This document shows positions 35,681 through 42,026 of a stretch of DNA of 42,026 nt, in pieces. Position numbers and translations under genes: made by a program. The stretch is from Candidatus Margulisiibacteriota bacterium (GTDB lineage Bacteria > Margulisbacteria > Riflemargulisbacteria > GWF2-39-127). The notes beneath the pieces are model-generated. The model ran no database searches. It saw nothing but the letters and a program-made list of their open reading frames with translations, and was not told the origin of the DNA. The stretch's first letter is position 1. Every line of letters begins with the position of its first letter. The stretch spans positions 1-42,026 of the forward strand of contig QKMY01000050.1 of assembly GCA_003242895.1 (NCBI GenBank), in the 5' to 3' direction.

Positions 35681-36412
35681 ATGAATGACTTCGAAATTAT
35701 TCCGGCGATAGACCTCCTAGATGGCAAATGTGTTCGCCTGATCCAAGGGGATTACGAAAAAAAAACGGTATTTGATAATAACCCGGTAAGTGTCGCGCAA
35801 AAATGGGAAAATCAAGGTGCGACAAGAATTCATATCGTCGATCTTGACGGTGCAAAAGCAGGTCATCCTGCTAACACGGAAATTATAAAAAAAATAGCTA
35901 ACAGCATCAATATACCAGTCCAGGTCGGAGGCGGTATCCGAACAAGAGAAGACATAACAAAAACACTAGATGCCGGGGCTCAAAGAGTAATTCTGGGAAC
36001 ATCACTTATCAAAGACCCGAAATTTGCAAAAAAAGCACTCGAAGAATTCAGCAAGCAGATTATCATAGGTCTCGACACTAGAGACGGAAAAATATCCATT
36101 TCAGGATGGACAGACATTACGACAATAAGCGCCCTCCAGGTAGCGCAAACCATGGAAAAATATGGCGCCCAACGAATCATATATACTGACATAGCCAAAG
36201 ACGGCATGTTGAGCGGTCCTAATTATGAAGCGTTACAAGATCTCGCGCAGCGGCTCTCAATCAAAGTGATCGCTTCCGGTGGAGTAGCCACGATTGAACA
36301 TATCACAGCGCTTACCAAACTTAATTTGGATAATCTCGAAGGCTGTATAGTGGGAAAAGCCCTTTATACTAACCAGCTCTCGTTACCTGATGCACTTGCA
36401 AGCGTACGCTAA
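35681..36412 (+). CDS. hisA: ProFAR isomerase (HisA)
   Basis: TIM-barrel isomerase of histidine synthesis, 243 residues. The catalytic pair is D11 (IIPAIDLLDGKCVRL) and D132 (LDTRDGK); phosphate loops are VGGGIR and ASGGVA. The open frame reaches a start at 35615, but the ATG at 35681, preceded by GAAGGGA, gives the normal length and N terminus, leaving 73 bases after hisH. HisA is preferred over HisF because of the LDTRDGKISISGW segment. No other his gene follows; the next gene is convergent after 26 bases. Confidence 0.95.
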   Translation: MNDFEIIPAIDLLDGKCVRLIQGDYEKKTVFDNNPVSVAQKWENQGATRIHIVDLDGAKAGHPANTEIIKKIANSINIPVQVGGGIRTREDITKTLDAGAQRVILGTSLIKDPKFAKKALEEFSKQIIIGLDTRDGKISISGWTDITTISALQVAQTMEKYGAQRIIYTDIAKDGMLSGPNYEALQDLAQRLSIKVIASGGVATIEHITALTKLNLDNLEGCIVGKALYTNQLSLPDALASVR

Positions 36413-36438
36413 CCGTCTTATTAAATTTGCCAGCTTTT

Positions 36439-37227
36439 TTAATAATCGATAAGAGTAGTAATTGTCGGATGCTTGCTGCAAATCGGACAATTCCTATTTC
36501 TAGGTACTGAAGCGGACCGGAATCTCATGTCGAGCGCATCAAAAGTCATCAAGGTGTTCGTGAGTAGTTTTCCAACTCCGAGAACATACTTCAAAGCCTC
36601 AGTAGCCTGAATTGTACCGAGCATTCCGGCGATTGGCCCGAGAACGCCGGATTCCCTGCAATTAAGTACCGCATCAGGTAACGGTGGATGCAGGAAGACA
36701 CACCGGTAACAGGTTGTCTCTCCCGGAAGCACTGTCATTGTCTGTCCCTGGAACTGGAGAATACCGCCATGCGAATAAGGCTTTCCTGCGAGAACACAAG
36801 CATCGTTTATAAGGAACTTTGAAGGGAAATTATCTGTCCCATCAATGATAAAATCATATTCATTTATAACATCGATAATGTTACTGGAAGTTACTCTAGT
36901 ATTATATTTTATAACCTTAACATCAGGATTAATTGCCTTGATTGTCTCTTCTGCCGAATCTACTTTTGATCTTCCTATATCAGTAGTTGAATGTATTATC
37001 TGACGATGTAAGTTCGAACAATCGACAACGTCGCCATCAACAATCCCTAACGTTCCAACACCAGCCGCTGCCAGATACATCGCGATAGGAGAACCGAGCC
37101 CGCCAGTCCCAATAATCAATATCTTGGACGCCAATATCGTTTTCTGACCTTTTACCCCGACATTTGGCAATAAGATATGCCTGCGATAACGTTCTAATTG
37201 CTCGTCACTTAAACCTACATCGACCAT
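36439..37227 (-). CDS. E1-like sulfur-carrier adenylyltransferase (MoeB/ThiF/HcyF family)
   Basis: ATP-dependent enzyme that adenylates the C-terminal Gly of a ubiquitin-like sulfur carrier; 262 residues. Motifs: RYRRHILLP; nucleotide loop GTGGLGSPIA; NLHRQ; IDGTDNF; NCRESGVLGP; and a zinc site from CYRC and CPIC. The start chosen is the ATG at 37227, which has GGAGG five bases upstream; the frame is open to a TTG at 37269 with other Met codons between. It is probably co-transcribed with metY, which ends 59 bases upstream. MoeB, ThiF and HcyF cannot be told apart by motifs; the metY neighbour favours a HcyF-like role. No carrier protein or JAMM protease was found nearby. Confidence 0.85.
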   Translation of the reverse strand: MVDVGLSDEQLERYRRHILLPNVGVKGQKTILASKILIIGTGGLGSPIAMYLAAAGVGTLGIVDGDVVDCSNLHRQIIHSTTDIGRSKVDSAEETIKAINPDVKVIKYNTRVTSSNIIDVINEYDFIIDGTDNFPSKFLINDACVLAGKPYSHGGILQFQGQTMTVLPGETTCYRCVFLHPPLPDAVLNCRESGVLGPIAGMLGTIQATEALKYVLGVGKLLTNTLMTFDALDMRFRSASVPRNRNCPICSKHPTITTLIDY

Positions 37228-37286
37228 AACTGCCTCCATCATTACTTCAATAAGCCCCATAAATATCAAATACTTTAATTATCTTC

Positions 37287-38516
37287 TTAGCAAAGAGCTT
37301 GACCTATATCGTAAATAATGTCTTCACGATCTTCAATTCCGATAGATAAGCGAATAACCTTATCATCAATACCCAAAAGTTTCTTTTCTTCATCGGAACA
37401 ATCAACATAGATAGTTGAATGTGGATGTATTGCCAGAGATGCATTATCACCAAGATTTGTGGCACGCTTAATAATAGTTAGTTTATTCAAAAATTTGAAG
37501 CATGCATCTTTACTATCAAGCTCAAAAGTAAAAACAGCGCCAAATAATCCTCGGAATTGCCTCTTCGCCAGTTCGTGGAAGGGTGATGACGTGAGTCCTG
37601 GATAATTTACACGGTTAACCTGCTCATGTGACTCAAGGTATCGCGCAACATCAAAAGCATTATTGCAACAGCGTTCAACTCTGAGCGATAAAGTTTCCAG
37701 ACCAATACTTTGCAAAAAAGCACTCTGTGGAGATAAACAGGATCCCAGGTCTTTATATATCTCCTTCCTTAATTTGGAAATAAAGGCCCATTCCTTTAGC
37801 TGACAGAATTTTCCAAGGCCTTGGTATTTCGTCCAATTATAGGTCCCTAGATCAACTATGACTCCGCCGATACTGGTAGCGCCGCCGGAGATGAACTTAG
37901 TACTGGAATGGATTACAACATCAACGCCATAATTTTTAGCTTGAAATAAGTATGGCGAGGTAAGAGAGCTATCCGCTATGACAACAAGATTATTGGCATG
38001 TGCGATATCCGCAATAGCCTGAATATCCGGAATATTCATTTTAGGATTAGCTATAGTTTCAAAAAAAATAACTTTTGTTTTCTCATCGATCAAAGCTTTG
38101 ATGCTATCAAGGTCATTGATATCAACAAAACTGGTAGTGATCCCAAGTCGCGGCAAAGTATTCTTAAGCAACGAATATGTTCCCGCAAAAAGTCCGTTTG
38201 AGGCAATAATCTTGTCGCCTTGCTGGAGTAAAGCAAAAAAAGTATTGGTAATAGCAGCCATACCTGAAGCAACAGCAATCGAAGCGAATCCGTCCTCAAG
38301 CGCAGTCATCTTCAGCTCAAACGCTTCAACAGTGGGATTAGTTACTCGAGTATAAGCGTGTGCCTGTTTCTGACCTCTAAATACAGCTTCTATTTCTTCT
38401 GCGCTCTCGAATGCATACGCTGCGCTTGCATATATCGGATATTTAATAGAATTATGAATATCCTTCTTATTTATTTTTCCATGGACCGCTTTCGTATTAA
38501 AATTCAGTTCTTTCAT
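37287..38516 (-). CDS. metY: O-acetylhomoserine sulfhydrylase-like PLP enzyme
   Basis: Gamma-family PLP enzyme of 409 residues that likely makes homocysteine (or methionine) from O-acetylhomoserine and a sulfur donor. Visible are HAYTRVTNPTVEAFE, the cofactor-stacking ASGMAA region, FETIANPKM, DSSLTSPYL and the PLP lysine in HSSTKFISG. The segment KEIYKDLGSCLSPQSAFL followed by GLETLSLR is typical of MetY, as opposed to cystathionine synthase or lyase. GGAG lies seven bases before the ATG. The downstream E1-like gene suggests a thiocarboxylate carrier might supply the sulfur. A structured leader lies just upstream. Confidence 0.86.
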   Translation of the reverse strand: MKELNFNTKAVHGKINKKDIHNSIKYPIYASAAYAFESAEEIEAVFRGQKQAHAYTRVTNPTVEAFELKMTALEDGFASIAVASGMAAITNTFFALLQQGDKIIASNGLFAGTYSLLKNTLPRLGITTSFVDINDLDSIKALIDEKTKVIFFETIANPKMNIPDIQAIADIAHANNLVVIADSSLTSPYLFQAKNYGVDVVIHSSTKFISGGATSIGGVIVDLGTYNWTKYQGLGKFCQLKEWAFISKLRKEIYKDLGSCLSPQSAFLQSIGLETLSLRVERCCNNAFDVARYLESHEQVNRVNYPGLTSSPFHELAKRQFRGLFGAVFTFELDSKDACFKFLNKLTIIKRATNLGDNASLAIHPHSTIYVDCSDEEKKLLGIDDKVIRLSIGIEDREDIIYDIGQALC

Positions 38517-38539
38517 ATATCGCTCCGTTTAGTAATAGT

Positions 38540-38612
38540 AGTACATTATTCGAAAGCCCCCGGTCATAAAGTACAAGAACTCTATTTGGTCACTTTGTTT
38601 TATTAATGTACT
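38540..38612 (-). promoter_or_regulatory. Possible structured RNA leader of metY
   Basis: AGTACATTA (38540-38548) and its exact complement (38604-38612) can pair in a metY leader transcript. A weaker inner AAAGT/ACTTT pair and a G-rich CCGGGGGC sit inside, 24 bases before the start codon. It does not match the SAM-I, SAM-II or SAH riboswitch patterns as I know them. Confidence 0.3.
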
Positions 38613-38702
38613 CGAAAAAGCATTCTTGATTATAATAAATATTGGTCCAATAAAGTCACAATTCCATACTATCCCCACCCATTTTGTATGCTATGCCAAT
38701 AT

Positions 38703-38735
38703 AATACATCACCGGGAATTTCCCATCAATGTATT
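38703..38735. repeat. Nested inverted repeat between metY and pdxA
   Basis: Outer arms AATACAT (38703-38709) and ATGTATT (38729-38735) enclose inner arms GGGAA (38714-38718) and TTCCC (38720-38724). In a divergent promoter region this is more likely an operator than a terminator. No regulator is known. Confidence 0.4.
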
Positions 38736-38868
38736 AAAAGCCATCTTCAAAAAAAAACCTAAAAACAGTTATTATATTTCTGAGTAACTTTTATGCTTAA
38801 ACATATCAACCATGCAAAATAGAACGAATCATGATAAAATGATCTAAAATTAAGGAATAGAGAGTATT

Positions 38869-39870
38869 ATGACTCAAGCTTCATCGAAAAAAATTATTGG
38901 AATAACTATGGGCGACGGCGCTGGAATTGGTCCGGAGGTCATCGTCAAAACCTTTAACCGGGCAGATACCTTCAAAGACTGTATTCCTGTTGTTATTGGC
39001 GATTACCAGGTAATCGAGAAGGCAATTGATAAATTCCTCCGCGTACCAATTGCTGTTCATAGTGTAAAATCGATTTATGATATTTCCCAAAAACCTTACG
39101 TTCTCAACATCCTCGATCTTGAGAACCTGAAGAACTCTTCCATAGTTTTTGGTCAGATCAACTCCGAAACTGGAAAAGCTTCGGTAGAATACGTCATCAA
39201 AGCGATTGAACTTGCCTTAGCAGGTGATATTGACGCCATTGTAACTGCACCGATATCAAAGTACGCAATCCAAAAAGCCGGGTTTAAATATGACGGGCAT
39301 ACAGAGATCCTTGCCGAGAAAACAAAGACAGCCAATTACGCAATGGCCTTCTTCTCCGAAAAAATCAACGTGACCCTCGTCACGACGCATATTCCTTTAA
39401 TCAAAGTAGCGGAACAGATAAACAAAAATCTGCTATTCGATAAAATATATCTCGCATACAACGCATTATTGAACCTTGGGATCAAAACCCCCAAAATTGC
39501 AGTTGCAGGCTTGAACCCGCATGCCGGAGAAAGTGGCCTTTTCGGAAAAGAAGAAGAGGAAAGTATTGTACCGGCAATAAAACAGGCACAGCATCTCGGC
39601 ATCAAAATTTCCGGTCCTTTTCCAGCCGACACCTTGTTCACTGCCAATAATCTCAAATATTATGATATGTTTATTGCAATGTACCATGATCAGGGATTAA
39701 TACCCGTCAAAATGCTCGCCTTTGACAGTGCAGTCAATGTAACCTTAGGACTTCCAATCATCAGGACTTCTGTCGATCATGGAACGGCCTTCGATATAGC
39801 AGGAAAAGGCATTGCCAATCCGTCAAGCATGATAGAAGCACTCAAATTGGCAACACGGTTTAAAAAGTAG
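38869..39870 (+). CDS. pdxA: 4-hydroxythreonine-4-phosphate dehydrogenase
   Basis: NAD-dependent enzyme of pyridoxal phosphate synthesis (DXP-dependent route), 333 residues. Motifs: TMGDGAGIGPEV at the N terminus; the metal ligands H144 (DGHTE), H218 (LNPHAGE) and H273 (YHDQGL), matching the three metal His of E. coli PdxA; then SVDHGTAFDIAGKG. The paralogue PdxA2 acts on other four-carbon acid phosphates, but the immediate rsmA neighbour repeats the pdxA-ksgA order of E. coli and favours true PdxA. The ribosome-binding site AGAGAG is modest. Confidence 0.93.
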   Translation: MTQASSKKIIGITMGDGAGIGPEVIVKTFNRADTFKDCIPVVIGDYQVIEKAIDKFLRVPIAVHSVKSIYDISQKPYVLNILDLENLKNSSIVFGQINSETGKASVEYVIKAIELALAGDIDAIVTAPISKYAIQKAGFKYDGHTEILAEKTKTANYAMAFFSEKINVTLVTTHIPLIKVAEQINKNLLFDKIYLAYNALLNLGIKTPKIAVAGLNPHAGESGLFGKEEEESIVPAIKQAQHLGIKISGPFPADTLFTANNLKYYDMFIAMYHDQGLIPVKMLAFDSAVNVTLGLPIIRTSVDHGTAFDIAGKGIANPSSMIEALKLATRFKK

Positions 39871-39876
39871 ATAACT

Positions 39877-40683
39877 ATGGCATTCGCAAAAAAACGATAT
39901 GGTCAAAATTTTTTAATAGATAAAAATATTTTAAAGAAAATTGTCACTTCAGCAAAAATATCGCCACAAGAACATGTCATAGAGATTGGTACCGGGAGAG
40001 GCGCCCTAACAAGAGAGATTGATAAATTTGCCCATTCCGTAATCAGTTACGAAATTGATAAAGATGTTTATTCCGAAAACAAAATCAGGCTTGTACCGGA
40101 GCTCAGGAATACGACACTTATCGAAGGTGACTTCATGTTGTTGCCGTTCCCAATCCCTGAGGAAGACATAAAGTTCAAAGTTATCGCAAATATACCTTAC
40201 TATATTACCACGCCAATTATAGAAAAATTAATTGACCATAAAGACAAGGTTTCCGACATCTATCTCATGGTTCAAAAAGAGGTAGCAGATAGATTGGTAG
40301 CCTCCCCTGGCAATAAAACTTATGGCTCGTTCACAATTTTCGCCGACTACCATTTCGAAGTAAAAAAACTATTTAACGTGAGCAGAAATTGTTTCAGGCC
40401 AGTGCCTAATGTCGAGTCAGCTTTCATCCAATTAACTCCCCGTTCTTTGCCGAAAGTCAAAGTCGCCGATGAAACTCTTTTTTTTGACCTCGTCCATGCA
40501 TCTTTCTGGGGAAGACGAAAAACTATACTCACCGCCGTCAAAAATTATCAAAAAACCGGCAAATTAGCTGAGATTTTTAAGCGGGCCTTGGAAGCTTATG
40601 ATATTTCTCCGACAATTAGAGGTGAACGGCTTTCTGTTAAAGAATTCGGAATGCTCGCGAACTATATTTCCCAAAATCAATGA
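39877..40683 (+). CDS. rsmA: 16S rRNA dimethyladenosine transferase (KsgA)
   Basis: Dimethylates the two adjacent adenosines in helix 45 of 16S rRNA during small-subunit maturation; 268 residues. Motifs: KKRYGQNFLIDKNIL; SAM motif IEIGTGRGALT; and the catalytic NIPYYITTPI; then FRPVPNVESAF and the C-terminal helical domain. It starts six bases after pdxA without a clear Shine-Dalgarno, so coupling is likely. Confidence 0.96.
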   Translation: MAFAKKRYGQNFLIDKNILKKIVTSAKISPQEHVIEIGTGRGALTREIDKFAHSVISYEIDKDVYSENKIRLVPELRNTTLIEGDFMLLPFPIPEEDIKFKVIANIPYYITTPIIEKLIDHKDKVSDIYLMVQKEVADRLVASPGNKTYGSFTIFADYHFEVKKLFNVSRNCFRPVPNVESAFIQLTPRSLPKVKVADETLFFDLVHASFWGRRKTILTAVKNYQKTGKLAEIFKRALEAYDISPTIRGERLSVKEFGMLANYISQNQ

Positions 40684-40730
40684 CAGTGTAGTATCAATCT
40701 ACTATATTGCAACACTTCAAAATTCACGGA

Positions 40731-41684
40731 TCAGTCTCGCTCCCTTTTGACTTCATTGAACATATCATCTACTTGTTTAAGCAGATGATTAAACAATTCC
40801 GTTTTTTTCTCATTCGTCCAGGTAAGCGAAGCCCCTAACTTCAACGCCATTTTAAAATAACTGATATCCAGCTGAGCAGCAACGGATTTCATCGTTGACT
40901 CATCAGCCCAGCCCTTTGCCTTAACATCTGATAAAGTTTTATCCAATTCAGCAAATTTATCATCTGGCAGCCCTTTTAATGCTTTTTTGAAGCCTTGCAA
41001 TTCTGAATCACTGAATTCCTTATCTTTTATATCGGCATCATTGGTGCCGGGAGGTACAGGATCAACGACAGAAGGCGCTTCTTTTTTCTTATCGTCTGTT
41101 CTAGCTGGTGATTGTGAAAAAAAGTTAACTATGGACCCTATAACACCATCACCCCACGAAATAGCTTTACGTACAAAGTCAGTTACAGGCTTCAATGTGC
41201 TTGCCAGAGTACCTAGAACTGGAGCAACTTTCGATTTTATCTGACCCCAAAGTTTATCAAGGGCCGGTTTGACAACCGGGCTGTTAAGAATGAAAGTGAA
41301 AGGTAAAAACATGGCTCGGAGAGCACCTTTTATATACGATGGTTTTGTTGTTTCTTCAGGCTTTTTGGGTTTAGGTTCAGAGGTTGTAATTTGCACTTTA
41401 ATAGAAGCCGTTTCGTTAATTATAGCCGAGGAGGCATTTTCAGCTTTTGCACAAAATTCATCGACATCCACTGCGGAAATATTAAATGGCCTCCGGTAAT
41501 AATCCAACATAGACACAATATCCTGCTTATTTATCTGACAAGGGACATTCGCAGTGTCTTTCTTTTCGGATTTTGCTGATACATTTTTCTCAATTTCATC
41601 ACCTTGTCCGGCTGCTTTGCAATTATAAAGCAACATATTCTTACAAGAGTTATAAGCTCCGCTAATTGTACTCAGGATAAACAC
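40731..41684 (-). CDS. Unknown protein with hydrophobic central region
   Basis: Protein of up to 317 residues that I do not recognise. A Cys-containing N terminus (about 1-60) lacks a clear signal peptide. A Lys/Pro/Glu-rich linker (SEPKPKKPEETTKPS) precedes a hydrophobic, helix-rich section with FLPFTFILNSPVV and several Lys-spaced amphipathic helices to about residue 190. A second charged linker is followed by a helical C-terminal domain (about 215-317). It might associate with membranes. The start is uncertain: the GTG at 41684 has AGGGG directly against it, too close to be ideal, and the next Met is residue 17 without a ribosome-binding site. It converges on rsmA, 47 bases away. Confidence 0.6.
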   Translation of the reverse strand: MFILSTISGAYNSCKNMLLYNCKAAGQGDEIEKNVSAKSEKKDTANVPCQINKQDIVSMLDYYRRPFNISAVDVDEFCAKAENASSAIINETASIKVQITTSEPKPKKPEETTKPSYIKGALRAMFLPFTFILNSPVVKPALDKLWGQIKSKVAPVLGTLASTLKPVTDFVRKAISWGDGVIGSIVNFFSQSPARTDDKKKEAPSVVDPVPPGTNDADIKDKEFSDSELQGFKKALKGLPDDKFAELDKTLSDVKAKGWADESTMKSVAAQLDISYFKMALKLGASLTWTNEKKTELFNHLLKQVDDMFNEVKRERD

Positions 41685-42026
41685 CCCCTGCTAATTATTT
41701 TATTGATTATATTTATTATTCCTCATCTAACAGGTTTTGAAACAATTTCCCTGCATTACATTTCTTATCGGGATTTATGGAAAATAATTTGCATTTTTAT
41801 TTTTAAATGTTCCGATATTTTTGCTAAGTGGAAATTTTAAAAGGAATTTCAAGTAAATTCATAATTCATATTTATAGAAGAAATGGCGTGTCAAATCAAA
41901 TTAAAACCTGACCGAAAATAGCAATCCAGCAGTTCTAATTATGAGTTTTAGCGCTGATAAACATTGAGTTCAGGCAATAAAGTATCCCTATTGGGATGAT
42001 TATAATAGGGACGAGTCGCTCCCTAT
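41685..42026. other. Terminal non-coding region with overlapping inverted repeats
   Basis: 342 A+T-rich bases with no convincing gene. At the right edge TCCCTAT (41985-41991), ATAGGGA (42005-42011) and TCCCTAT again (42020-42026) can form two mutually exclusive hairpins. ATCCC/GGGAT (41984-41997) is a third option, and a TATAAT lies at 42001-42006. This may be the promoter or leader of a gene beyond the window. Confidence 0.45.

Larger units (their letters stand above)
38517..38868. other. Divergent intergenic region between metY and pdxA
   Basis: 352 bases without a credible gene. It contains the long inverted repeat 38540-38612 near metY and the nested dyad 38703-38735 near the middle; the right 130 bases hold A+T-rich -10-like boxes (TAAAAT at 38835-38840) but no convincing promoter for pdxA. 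Confidence 0.55.

Noticed and set aside
38358-38606. 82-codon plus-strand frame over the metY start
   Set aside because: Mostly antisense to metY and reaching into its leader; no ribosome-binding site or recognisable family.
38521-38640. SAM riboswitch upstream of metY
   Set aside because: The conserved SAM-I and SAM-II core elements were looked for on the minus strand and not found; only an unassigned hairpin was kept.

Overview
The window comes from a low-GC (A+T-rich) bacterium with an outer membrane. Evidence for the outer membrane is a PorV/UPF0164-type beta-barrel protein and a 1054-residue exported surface protein ending in a FlgD-like C-terminal domain. The housekeeping content (CIRCE-controlled groESL, tlyA-nadK-recN cluster, pdxA-rsmA pair, TIGR03960/TIGR03936 radical SAM pair, AAA_32 Lon-like protease) is bacterial and chromosomal. 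I see no phage, insertion sequence, CRISPR array or plasmid gene. The mixture, with several unrecognised proteins, would suit an uncultured candidate phylum such as Margulisbacteria or a relative. That placement is a guess from gene style, not a measured result.

Layout. 105-2061: ilvB-ilvN, an acetohydroxyacid synthase of the E. coli isozyme I type, closed by a 13-bp hairpin. 2318-8151: prmA, a Lon-like protease, an exported NAGPA-domain protein and an O6-alkylguanine repair protein. 8162-10093 (minus): a WalJ-like metallo-hydrolase and a GH26-fold protein that has lost its catalytic nucleophile. 10438-15947: a compact plus-strand operon with tlyA, a membrane-anchored PD-(D/E)XK nuclease-like protein, a membrane-anchored methyltransferase, nadK, recN and an SrkA-like kinase. 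16171-19164: a two-gene unit coding a GAF-like protein and a soluble tandem-GGDEF protein. 19337-25534 (minus): tRNA-Glu, fba, tpiA, a full-length membrane pyrophosphatase homologue without its catalytic residues, then groEL and groES behind a perfect CIRCE operator. 26025-33539 (minus): an unknown protein, the radical SAM pair, and the PorV-like and giant surface proteins. 33961-36412: ROK sugar kinase, hisH, hisA. 36439-38516 (minus): an E1-like MoeB/ThiF/HcyF enzyme and MetY. 38869-40683: pdxA-rsmA. 40731-41684 (minus): an unknown protein. The last 340 bases are non-coding.

How the genes fit together. Most are core metabolism (branched-chain amino acids, glycolysis, histidine, methionine, pyridoxal phosphate), rRNA or ribosomal-protein modification, and repair. 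The unusual parts are interleaved with them. The strongest is the H+-PPase-fold protein at 21401-23419: it has an intact reading frame, a good promoter and ribosome-binding site, yet nearly every residue needed for pyrophosphate hydrolysis and ion gating is substituted. Next are the nucleophile-less GH26 protein, the GAF/tandem-GGDEF pair, the membrane nuclease-like gene inside the tlyA-nadK-recN operon, and the E1-like/MetY pair that may mark protein-thiocarboxylate-dependent methionine synthesis.

All calls come from reading the sequence and from memory of the families; no search was run. Residue numbers quoted for plant pyrophosphatase are from memory.
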